Of a DNA stretch of 41,139 bases, positions 8,064 to 16,019 are shown in pieces (position 1 is the stretch's first letter; each line of letters begins with the position of its first letter). The notes under the pieces are model-generated. The model had not been told where the DNA came from. It worked only from the letters and a program-made list of their open reading frames with translations, and searched no databases. The DNA is taken from the NCBI GenBank assembly GCA_026388255.1, contig JAPLKC010000101.1, forward strand, positions 1 to 41,139. The letters are read 5' to 3'. The stretch comes from Pseudomonadota bacterium. GTDB taxonomy: Bacteria > Desulfobacterota > Syntrophorhabdia > Syntrophorhabdales > Syntrophorhabdaceae. A program made the translations under genes and the position numbers.

Positions 8064-9287
8064 ATGAAAAAACAACTTCTCATCATCGCCACGCTTGATA
8101 CAAAAGGCAGGGAAGCCGGTTATGTAAAGGACTGTGTTCTGAAGCTTGGAGTAAACCCTGTTATTATGGATATCGGGGTGGTCGGTGAACCGCAAATCCA
8201 ACCTGACATAACAAATGCAGAAGTCACTGAAGCAGCAGGATATGATCTTAAAGAACTGATAAAGTTGCATGACCGACCCAGGGGCATAATGGCAATACAA
8301 GAGGGTGGCCGCATACTCGCAAACCGGCTGCTGCAGGAAGGAAAGTTGGACGGTGTCATCGGGTTGGGAGGCGGTACAGGCACCTCGGTTACATCCTTCA
8401 TTATGCGATCCCTGCCCTTCGGTCTTCCAAAGATTATTGTCTCTACTATGGCATCAAGGGACGTAAGAGAATATGTGGGAACCAAAGACATTGTTATGTT
8501 TCATTCCGTAGCAGATCTTCTCGGTTTTAATGAGTTCATACGTCTTGTGCTTGATCAGGCATCCCATGCCGTCTGCGGTATGATGAAAGTAGAAAGAAGT
8601 ATTGAACGGCTGAAACCGATTGTAGGGGTCACAGCATATGGACCTACTTCTCATTGTGCAGTTTTGGCCGAGAGTTTGCTGTATGAAAAAGGGTATCAAA
8701 TGATGGGATTTCACACAAACGGCTGCGGCGGTATGGCAATGGAGGAGATGATCGCCGAGGGACTCATAGCCGGGGTCATGGAAATTACCCCCCACGAAAT
8801 TGCCGATGAGATGATGTCAGGTTACTGCAAGGGAATCGGCCCGAGTCGCCTTGAAACGGCTGGAATCATGGGAATCCCCGTAGTGTTTGCCCCTGGTGGC
8901 CTTGATAATGTTGCCTTTGGTCCCTCCTGTCCAATGCCGGAAGAGCTTGCGGGGAGAAATATATACGGCCATGATCACAGGATATGTGTACGTCTGGATT
9001 CATCGGAGATGCAGAAGCTCGCCTCGACCATTGCAGAAAAACTTAATAAAGCGCCTGAATCAACCTATGTCCTTATACCAACAAAGGGCTGGTCGGAAGG
9101 AGACAGAGCAGGTATGCCGCTTTTTGACCTGGCAACCGACCGGATATTTACAGAGAAGCTAAAAAAGCTTTTGAATCCGCAAATCCCGGTCGAAGAGATG
9201 GACGTTCACATAAATGAGTTGTCTTTCGCTCAAAGGGCCGTAGATGTCCTGGATGGAATGATAAAAAAAAGAAGATCCTCAACTTAA
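8064..9287 (+). CDS. Tm-1-like ATP-binding / UPF0261 family protein
   Basis: This 407-residue protein matches the UPF0261 (COG5441) family, whose N-terminal part is the Tm-1-like ATP-binding domain known from the tomato virus-resistance protein and whose C-terminal part is a TIM-barrel-like or related domain. Visible anchors are LLIIATLDTKGREAGYVKD at the start, IGLGGGTGTSVTSFIM at about 93-108, VSTMASRDVREYVGTKDIVM at about 123-142, GVTAYGPTS at about 192-200, and PGGLDNVAFGP at about 277-287. The length is full. An AGGAG site precedes the ATG. The bacterial role is not established; members are found with catabolic genes. The divergent LysR gene suggests a substrate-inducible function. Confidence 0.88.
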   Translation: MKKQLLIIATLDTKGREAGYVKDCVLKLGVNPVIMDIGVVGEPQIQPDITNAEVTEAAGYDLKELIKLHDRPRGIMAIQEGGRILANRLLQEGKLDGVIGLGGGTGTSVTSFIMRSLPFGLPKIIVSTMASRDVREYVGTKDIVMFHSVADLLGFNEFIRLVLDQASHAVCGMMKVERSIERLKPIVGVTAYGPTSHCAVLAESLLYEKGYQMMGFHTNGCGGMAMEEMIAEGLIAGVMEITPHEIADEMMSGYCKGIGPSRLETAGIMGIPVVFAPGGLDNVAFGPSCPMPEELAGRNIYGHDHRICVRLDSSEMQKLASTIAEKLNKAPESTYVLIPTKGWSEGDRAGMPLFDLATDRIFTEKLKKLLNPQIPVEEMDVHINELSFAQRAVDVLDGMIKKRRSST

Positions 9288-9298
9288 ATACAGGTACA

Positions 9299-9409
9299 TG
9301 TCAATGATGGGAGCATCCTTCTGCGTTTCAGCCAAAAAAAGCTTCATCCTCCCCTCCCCCAGCATCACAAAAGATACTGAACAAACGAAGGATGTTCCCA
9401 TCATTGACA
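9299..9409. terminator. Long inverted repeat between convergent genes (likely bidirectional terminator)
   Basis: A 23-base arm at 9299-9321 is matched by the reverse complement at 9387-9409 with a single mismatch, around a 65-base loop. It lies in the 130-base gap between the ends of the UPF0261 gene and the efflux operon. The size is unusual for a simple Rho-independent hairpin and no clean T-run follows either arm; a small palindromic element is an alternative. Confidence 0.5.
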
Positions 9410-9417
9410 CACAGATA

Positions 9418-10854
9418 TTATTGACGCTTAACAGGGAGCGCTTCCCCTGTACCCCCGCCCAACACTTTGTAGAGCGTCACCAGATTGGCGAGCCTCGATA
9501 GGCGGATGGCAATGAGTCCCTGCTGCGCACTGTATAACGAACGTTGCGCATCCAAAACCGGCAGATAACTGTCAATTCCCTTTGTATAACGGGCATTGGA
9601 AAGGCGATAAGCGTCTGACGAAGCTCGAAAGAGGGATTCTTGCGCTGTTAATTGATCCTCCACGGTTCCACGCTGGGCAAGGGCATCGGCCACTTCCCTG
9701 AAGGCCGTCTGAATAACCTTCTCATATTGAGTCAGAACAATCTCTCTTTCAACTTTAATTGCATCTAAAGCCGACCATAGACGGGCATCAAATATCGGCA
9801 TAGTAATTTGCGGCACGAAGGTCCAAGTACCAGCACCGGCCCTGAACAGTCCGGATAAACCGTTACTTGTCGTTCCGATGTTGGTGGTCAGGGCAATACG
9901 GGGAAAGAGGGCTGCTCGAGCCGCTCCTATGTTGGCATAGGCAGCCTTAAGACCATGTTCTGCCTGAAGAATATCGGGTCGGCGCAACAACACTTCGGAG
10001 GGCAAACCCGGTGTAATATCTTTAGGCGGTTTAACTGCATCCAACTCGCCGGATAATAGTTCGGAAGGCACAGGTGAACCGACAAGAAGGTCCAGTGCAT
10101 TTCCATCCAGAGCCACCTGACGGGTGTATCGGGCAATATCCACGCGCGCCGCATCTAAACGGGTTTGTGCCTGGCGCAGATCCAATTCAGAGGATGTACC
10201 GACTTCATAGCGACGCAGTAATAGCTTGTAAGTAGCCTGTTGTGCTTCCAAGGTTGATTGAGCAAACTTCAGGTTCTCACGGTCGGCTGCAAGGGTCAGA
10301 TAAACGTTTGCAACCTCGGCCACCAGCGAGATCTGCGCGCTACGGCCAGCCTGCTCTGTAGCAAGGTATTGTTCCAGAGCACGATCTTTGAGGCTGCGGA
10401 TGCGGCCGAAAAAGTCCAGCTCCCAGGAGCTGACCCCCAGGTTGACACTGTATTGTTTGAAACTCATGGCTTCACCTGACTCGGTCGAGATGTCAGCCGG
10501 CACCCTCTGTTCGGTCCAAACACCTGAAGCATTTATTGCAGGATACAATTCGGCGCGTTGAATCCGGTAAAGCGCCCTTGCCTTTTCAATATTTAATGTT
10601 GCTACCCTGAGATCACGGTTGTTGTTAAGCGCAAGCTCGATAACGTTCTGTAACTTTTCATCAACGTAGAATTCACGCCACCCTACATCAACAGCAAGCG
10701 GGCCGGTTTTTGCAGCAATAGCCTCCTTGTAGGCAGGCCCTTTCGGCCATTCGGCAGGAACCGGTGATGCAGGGCGTTTATAATCCGGCGCCATAGTTGA
10801 ACACCCGGCCAGACATATGATTATAAGAATGATTGACAATACATTTCGTCTCAT
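9418..10854 (-). CDS. Outer-membrane efflux lipoprotein (OprM/NodT type)
   Basis: This 478-residue protein is the outer-membrane channel of a tripartite RND pump. The N-terminus has a lipoprotein signal with lipobox LAGC (Cys at about 18), followed by STMAPDYKRP, the standard start of NodT/OprM factors ('xP.Y.rP'). Two OEP repeats are visible, for example LNNNRDLRVATLNIEKARALYRI and LDLRQAQTRLDAARVD, and later GLPSEVLLRRPDILQAEHGLKAAYANIGAARAALFPRI is split between the repeats. It starts two bases after the pump gene stop, with a GGAGGG site in the pump's last codons. It is the third gene of the operon adaptor-pump-channel. Confidence 0.95.
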   Translation of the reverse strand: MRRNVLSIILIIICLAGCSTMAPDYKRPASPVPAEWPKGPAYKEAIAAKTGPLAVDVGWREFYVDEKLQNVIELALNNNRDLRVATLNIEKARALYRIQRAELYPAINASGVWTEQRVPADISTESGEAMSFKQYSVNLGVSSWELDFFGRIRSLKDRALEQYLATEQAGRSAQISLVAEVANVYLTLAADRENLKFAQSTLEAQQATYKLLLRRYEVGTSSELDLRQAQTRLDAARVDIARYTRQVALDGNALDLLVGSPVPSELLSGELDAVKPPKDITPGLPSEVLLRRPDILQAEHGLKAAYANIGAARAALFPRIALTTNIGTTSNGLSGLFRAGAGTWTFVPQITMPIFDARLWSALDAIKVEREIVLTQYEKVIQTAFREVADALAQRGTVEDQLTAQESLFRASSDAYRLSNARYTKGIDSYLPVLDAQRSLYSAQQGLIAIRLSRLANLVTLYKVLGGGTGEALPVKRQ

Positions 10855-10856
10855 AA

Positions 10857-13800
10857 TTAGTGTCCCTCCGAAGGAGTAATGGGGGCTGCGTGTTGTTCGG
10901 GTATCGGGTCCTGTTGCTTACTCTTGAACAGTCGAGATACGACGACAAAGAGCAATGGTATGTAAAAGAGGTCGATAAAAGTGGCGGAGAGCATCCCTCC
11001 GGTTACGGCAGTGCCGATGGCCTTCATGGCGCCTGCACCTGCGCCTGTTGCAATAGCAAGAGGCAGTACACCGAAGAAAAAAGCAAGCGAGGTCATAATG
11101 ACCGGCCGGAATCTCACCCTCACCGCCCCAAGGGTTGCTTCGACCAATCCTTCTCCCCGTGCCATACGCTCCTTTGCAAACTGGATAATAAGGATCGCAT
11201 TCTTTGTTGTAAGACCAAGGGTAGTGAGAAATCCGATCTGGAAATAGACATCATTGTGGAATCCCCGTGCCCAGGTAAATAAAGTTGCACCGAATACGCC
11301 CAGCGGCAGCATGAGCAAATTGGCGAGCGGGATCGGCCAGCTTTCATACAGAGCTGCTACACACAGGAAAATTACGATAATTGAAAATGCATACAGAAGC
11401 GGCGCCTGGGTACTTGACATCTTTTCCTGGTACGAAAGCCCGGTCCATTCAAAACCGATTCCCTGGGGCAGTTTCACAGCCATCTCTTCCATGGCCTTCA
11501 TTGCCTCACCGGAACTTCTCCCTGGTGCAGGTTCTCCTTGAATGTTCAGAGAAGGAAAACCGTTGAAACGCTCGAGCCTGGGAGAACCTGAAGTCCAGTG
11601 GGCAGAGGCAAGGGAAGCAAAGGGAACCATCTTGCCCGCGGTATTACGTACATAAAGCTTATCTATGTCCTTGGGCAACATCCGGTAAGGAGTGTCCGCC
11701 TGAAGGAAAACGCGCTTGACCCTGCCGCCCTGAATGAAGTTATTGACATAGGAACTTCCGAAGGCCGCTGAGATCGTGTTGTGGATTGAGGTAATGGGAA
11801 CCCCAAGGGCGCCTGCCTTTTCCCAGTCCACATCAATATAGTATTGGGGTACGTCTTCTATACCGTTGGGTCGGACTTTAGTCAGACGCTTGTCTTGAAA
11901 TGCCATACCGAGGAGCTGGTTCCGGGCCTCCATCAGTTTATGGTGACCGAGTCCGCCCCGGTCCAGCAACTGGAAGTCAAATCCGGTTGCCATACCCAAT
12001 TCGATCACCGAAGGCGGCGGAAAAGCAAACACCAGGCTGCTGCGCATTTTAGAAAAGGTCCTCATGGCACGTTCCGCAATGGCCTTTACCCTTAAGTCCG
12101 AGCGATTGCGAAGGTTCCAATCCTTGAGCTTGACAAATACCATACCACTGGTCTGTGCCCTCAAAGAAAACCCGGCGCCGGAAACCGTCATACAGGATTC
12201 CACCGCTTCTTTTTCGTTCTCCTGGAAATAGCGCTGTACTGCGTTCACGACTTTCTGGGTTTGCTCCAAGGTTGAACCCGTGGGCAGCATTATCTGGGCA
12301 AGCAATATCCCCTGGTCCTCATCAGGAACATAGGATGTAGGTGTGCGAAGGAAAAGAATCCCTACGGCCGCCACAATCACGACATAAATTACAGCATAGC
12401 GCATTTTTCTTGAGAAAGAACGTTCGACTGTTTTTACATACCGGCCTCTGATCAGGAAAAAGATGCTGTCAAATCTCTTAAAGAAAGGGCGCAGGAAAGA
12501 GATAGCATTTTCCGCAGATTGGTGCCCAGCCTTTACCGGCTTCAGGAGGGAAGCGCAAAGAACGGGCGTAAGAATTAAGGCTACAACCACTGACAGAAGC
12601 ATGGAAGCAATAATGGTGATAGAAAACTGACGATAGATGACCCCGGTAGATCCGCCAAAGAAAGCCATAGGACCAAAAACAGCCGATAGGACAAGACCGA
12701 TGCCGATCAAAGCGCTTGTGATCTGTTCCATGGACTTTCGTGTTGCTTCCTTAGGCGAAAGGCCTTCCTCGCTCATAATTCGTTCCACATTTTCCACCAC
12801 CACAATGGCATCGTCCACAAGAAGACCAATGGACAACACCATGGCAAACATGGTCAACATATTGATGGAGAATCCGAATAACCCCAGAACCGCGAAAGTG
12901 CCCAGGAGTACTACCGGTACCGCGATGGTCGGGATCAGGGTAGCCCGGATGTTCCCCATGAAAAGCCACATTATCAGGAAAACCAGCAGGATCGCCTCAA
13001 AGAGGGTTTTGACTACTTCGTCGATTGCTACCTTGACAAAAGGGGTGGTATCATAGGGATAGACAACCTTCATCCCCGTTGGGAAGTAACGGCTCATCTC
13101 TTTCATTTTCGCTTTCACTGCGTCGGCCGTATCAAGAGCATTGGCGCCTGCGGCTTGCCGGATGGCCATGCCGGCGGAAGGTTTACCGTCCATGAAGACC
13201 TCAATATCATAGTAGTCGGTTCCCAGTTCCGTTCGTCCTATATCCTTGATCCGCACTGTTGAACCATCAGGATTGATGCGGACAGGAATGGCAGCAAACT
13301 CTTCAGGGGTCTTAAGCATGCTCTGGACAATGATAGAAGCGTTCAGTCGCTGGCCTGCCACTGCCGGTGCCCCGCCAAACTGACCGGCAGAGATTTCTAC
13401 GTTGTAAGACTGAAGCGCTGTGATGACATCCGTGATTGTCAAACTGTAATCGGTAAGTTTGTCGGGGTTCAACCAGACACGCATGGCATACTGGGACCCG
13501 AAGTTTTCCACTTCACCCACACCGGGTACCCGTGCAAGAACCTTTTCCAGGTTGGATTGTGCATAGTCTCTCAAGTCGTTGCCGTCCATACTGCCGTCTT
13601 CCGAGATCAGGCCCACGATCATCAGGTAGTTCCTGGTGGCTTTGCCGACGGTGACACCCTGGCGCTGGACCACCTCGGGCAGGCTTGCCATTGCAAGCTG
13701 GAGTTTGTTTTGCACCTTGGCCCAGGCGAGGTCCGGATCGGTCCCGGGGGCAAATGTCAATTCAACACGGGAGGCCCCAGCCGCATCGCTGGTGGCGGAT

Positions 13801-14036
13801 AGATAGATCATTTTGTCAAGACCGGTCATTTTTTGCTCTATGATCTGAGTCACACTGTTTTCTACGGTCTCAGCGGAAGCCCCGGGATAAGAAGACTGAA
13901 TATAGATCGATGGGGGTGCAATGGGAGGGTACTGTGATATGGGCAGATTATAAATAGAGAGGGCACCTACAAGCATTATGATTATGGCAATAACCCAGGC
14001 AAATACCGGGCGCTCCAGAAAGAATTTCGATAGCAT
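10857..14036 (-). CDS. RND (HAE1/AcrB family) multidrug efflux pump
   Basis: This 1059-residue inner-membrane proton/drug antiporter has the normal AcrB/MexB length. Features are an N-terminal KFFLERPVFAWVIAI helix, two large periplasmic porter loops, and TM4 with GLLVDDAIVVVENVERIM carrying the paired Asp residues of the proton relay; a KNAILI motif lies in the C-terminal half. The open frame begins with TTG one codon earlier, but the ATG at 14036 with GGGAGGG four bases upstream is the better start. It sits between the adaptor and outer-membrane genes. The substrate range cannot be read from sequence; the gene order and TetR neighbour suggest an inducible pump for hydrophobic toxic compounds. 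Confidence 0.96.
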   Translation of the reverse strand: MLSKFFLERPVFAWVIAIIIMLVGALSIYNLPISQYPPIAPPSIYIQSSYPGASAETVENSVTQIIEQKMTGLDKMIYLSATSDAAGASRVELTFAPGTDPDLAWAKVQNKLQLAMASLPEVVQRQGVTVGKATRNYLMIVGLISEDGSMDGNDLRDYAQSNLEKVLARVPGVGEVENFGSQYAMRVWLNPDKLTDYSLTITDVITALQSYNVEISAGQFGGAPAVAGQRLNASIIVQSMLKTPEEFAAIPVRINPDGSTVRIKDIGRTELGTDYYDIEVFMDGKPSAGMAIRQAAGANALDTADAVKAKMKEMSRYFPTGMKVVYPYDTTPFVKVAIDEVVKTLFEAILLVFLIMWLFMGNIRATLIPTIAVPVVLLGTFAVLGLFGFSINMLTMFAMVLSIGLLVDDAIVVVENVERIMSEEGLSPKEATRKSMEQITSALIGIGLVLSAVFGPMAFFGGSTGVIYRQFSITIIASMLLSVVVALILTPVLCASLLKPVKAGHQSAENAISFLRPFFKRFDSIFFLIRGRYVKTVERSFSRKMRYAVIYVVIVAAVGILFLRTPTSYVPDEDQGILLAQIMLPTGSTLEQTQKVVNAVQRYFQENEKEAVESCMTVSGAGFSLRAQTSGMVFVKLKDWNLRNRSDLRVKAIAERAMRTFSKMRSSLVFAFPPPSVIELGMATGFDFQLLDRGGLGHHKLMEARNQLLGMAFQDKRLTKVRPNGIEDVPQYYIDVDWEKAGALGVPITSIHNTISAAFGSSYVNNFIQGGRVKRVFLQADTPYRMLPKDIDKLYVRNTAGKMVPFASLASAHWTSGSPRLERFNGFPSLNIQGEPAPGRSSGEAMKAMEEMAVKLPQGIGFEWTGLSYQEKMSSTQAPLLYAFSIIVIFLCVAALYESWPIPLANLLMLPLGVFGATLFTWARGFHNDVYFQIGFLTTLGLTTKNAILIIQFAKERMARGEGLVEATLGAVRVRFRPVIMTSLAFFFGVLPLAIATGAGAGAMKAIGTAVTGGMLSATFIDLFYIPLLFVVVSRLFKSKQQDPIPEQHAAPITPSEGH

Positions 14037-14048
14037 CAAGCCCTCCCT

Positions 14049-15248
14049 TTAATTCGCTTTTGCCGGCGTTTGGTTTGACTTCCCGGCCTCAGCACCATCC
14101 TTTGGGCCGGGATCAAAGGGAACAACCTTTACAGAGACTCCCGGGCGCACTTTTTGTATGCCCTCGACGATAACCCGATCGCCGGGCGCAAGGCCTGAGG
14201 GTACATTCCATCTGTCGCCGATAGCACGAGCAACAGTTATTATTCGCTGCTGAACCTTGCCTTCAGCGTCAACAATCAACACGACGGGATTTCCTTTTGG
14301 ATCGCGGGATACCCCTTGCTGCGGGACAAGAATTGCACGATCAACGACACCTTCCTGGATGAGAGCGCGCACATACATTCCCGGAAGAAGGATATGATTC
14401 GGGTTCGGAAAGACCGTCCGGAGGATATATGATCCGGTGCTTGGGTCAACGGTGACATCGGAAAATTTCAGGGTCCCTTCCAACGGATAGGGTTTGCCGT
14501 CTTCAAGCAGCAACTTCGCCGGTGCTTGTCCGGGACCGATGCCTTTGATCGTGCCCGCAGCTATGTGACCTTTGAGCTGTAGCAGGTTGACGCTTGATTT
14601 TGTCGCGTCAACATAGATCGGATCAAGCTGTTGAATAACAGCAAGAGCAGAAGGCTGGTTTGCCGTCACAAGGGCGCCTACAGTCACGTTGGATTTACCT
14701 ATACGACCCGATATTGGTGCTTTGACGTTAGTGTAAGCAAGATTGATGCGTGCCGTCTCCACTGCTGCTTTGTTTGCCTCAATCTCAGCCTCCGCTTGTT
14801 TTAGGGCAGCAACCGCATCGTCGCATTCCTGTTGGCTGACTGCGTTTATAGCAACCAGTTCATTATAACGCTGTGCCCTGTTCCTGATGGATATGACATT
14901 GGCTTCAACCCTGGCAAGGGCTGCCTTGGCACCGGCGTAAGCTGCCTCATAGGTAGCCGGGTCGATCTGGTAGAGTATGTCATCGGCTTTTACGTCGCTC
15001 CCTTCAGTAAACAGGCGTTTCTGAATGATGCCGCTTACCTGAGGCCTTACTTCTGCAACAAGAAAAGCAGAGGTTCGTCCAGGATTTTCCGTTATGATCG
15101 GAAAACGCTCTGTTTTCATTACCACTACAGCAACTTCCGGGGTGCCGCCCTGCGGCAATCCCTTCGGTTTTCCACAACAGGTCAGCATCAGGCAGAGGAT
15201 GATAATTCCCATGGTAGCGATGAGTCTGGCTCTGCAAATTACTTGCAT
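14049..15248 (-). CDS. RND efflux periplasmic adaptor (AcrA/MexA type)
   Basis: This 399-residue membrane-fusion protein links the inner-membrane pump to the outer-membrane channel. The N-terminal signal ends in a lipobox LTCC (Cys near residue 25-26), so it is probably a lipoprotein anchored in the inner membrane. A lipoyl/biotinyl hairpin region follows: EVRPQVSGIIQKRLFTEGSDV at about 66-86, coiled coil at about 108-170, and INLAYTNVKAPISGRIGKSNV at about 166-186. The C-terminal beta-barrel and membrane-proximal domains end near 380 with a low-complexity tail. It is the first gene of the operon. Confidence 0.94.
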   Translation of the reverse strand: MQVICRARLIATMGIIILCLMLTCCGKPKGLPQGGTPEVAVVVMKTERFPIITENPGRTSAFLVAEVRPQVSGIIQKRLFTEGSDVKADDILYQIDPATYEAAYAGAKAALARVEANVISIRNRAQRYNELVAINAVSQQECDDAVAALKQAEAEIEANKAAVETARINLAYTNVKAPISGRIGKSNVTVGALVTANQPSALAVIQQLDPIYVDATKSSVNLLQLKGHIAAGTIKGIGPGQAPAKLLLEDGKPYPLEGTLKFSDVTVDPSTGSYILRTVFPNPNHILLPGMYVRALIQEGVVDRAILVPQQGVSRDPKGNPVVLIVDAEGKVQQRIITVARAIGDRWNVPSGLAPGDRVIVEGIQKVRPGVSVKVVPFDPGPKDGAEAGKSNQTPAKAN

Positions 15249-15373
15249 ACAACACCTCTTTATTGATTGAATTTAAATAATCACTCTCAAAAGTATCAGG
15301 GGGATAAGGTTTTAAGTATGTCTATCAGCTTACTAATAACCCATATTTCTCCCTGTTTTTGTCCTCAAACGGT

Positions 15374-15922
15374 TTATTCCATTTTTTCGTCCGTGAGCCT
15401 CAGCAATTCTTCTACAATCTTGGTGCGCTGTTCTTCAGTAAAAGGCGATACGGACAAGATTTCCTGCAACAGGAGGCCGTCTGCTGAGAGGGCGAGTACA
15501 GCGGCCCTTTCGAATCTGACTCCCGGAGATACAATTTCAGTATAGACTTTTATAATGGCTTTGCGCACAGGTTCGGCAAGTTTGGGATCATGCGCAAGGG
15601 CCGCAAGAAGAGAAGCGCCCACACGGTCGGACTTTTTATCGCGAAGCAATGACGAGAGCATGAAGGCCTTCAGTTCCCGCGGCGGACTGTCGGGAAGCTC
15701 ACTCCATATTTTTTTTCGCGATACCTCCCGGGACTTAATCAATCGGTTGATCATCGCCTCAAGGAGGGCTACCTTTGTCGGAAAGTGATGTAGAAGTCCA
15801 CCTTTGCTTATACCTGCCCTGTCAGCTACTGCGCCGAGCGTCATGTGCACTGCGCCTGCCTCCATAACTACAGTCTCGGCAGCGTCAACAATGGCATCGT
15901 ATGAACTGTGTCGTGGACTCAT
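15374..15922 (-). CDS. TetR-family regulator of the efflux operon
   Basis: This 182-residue TetR repressor has an N-terminal helix-turn-helix at about residues 5-50, including MTLGAVADRAGISKGGLLHHF and PTKVALLEAMI. The C-terminal ligand-binding helices are variable. The frame can be extended to a GTG at 15931, but AAAAAGGG ends eight bases before the ATG at 15922, so I take this ATG. It lies on the same strand just upstream of the adaptor gene; a 125-base gap separates them. A perfect 8-base inverted repeat with a 6-base spacer (15949-15970) directly upstream is a likely operator, which suggests autoregulation and control of the pump. Confidence 0.9.
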   Translation of the reverse strand: MSPRHSSYDAIVDAAETVVMEAGAVHMTLGAVADRAGISKGGLLHHFPTKVALLEAMINRLIKSREVSRKKIWSELPDSPPRELKAFMLSSLLRDKKSDRVGASLLAALAHDPKLAEPVRKAIIKVYTEIVSPGVRFERAAVLALSADGLLLQEILSVSPFTEEQRTKIVEELLRLTDEKME

Positions 15923-15948
15923 AACCCACACCCTTTTTGTATTTTAAA

Positions 15949-15970
15949 CTATACCGGCTGGACGGTATAG
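15949..15970. promoter_or_regulatory. Likely TetR operator (inverted repeat)
   Basis: CTATACCG at 15949-15956 and CGGTATAG at 15963-15970 form a perfect palindrome around a 6-base spacer, about 27 bases before the tetR start. A partial AT-rich extension of the symmetry runs on each side. The arm style (TATACCG/CGGTATA) resembles operators of TetR proteins that control efflux genes. Confidence 0.6.
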
Positions 15971-16019
15971 CTAAAATACTATATGAGATTGTTTTTGTCA
16001 AAATGTTTTTTGATAATTA

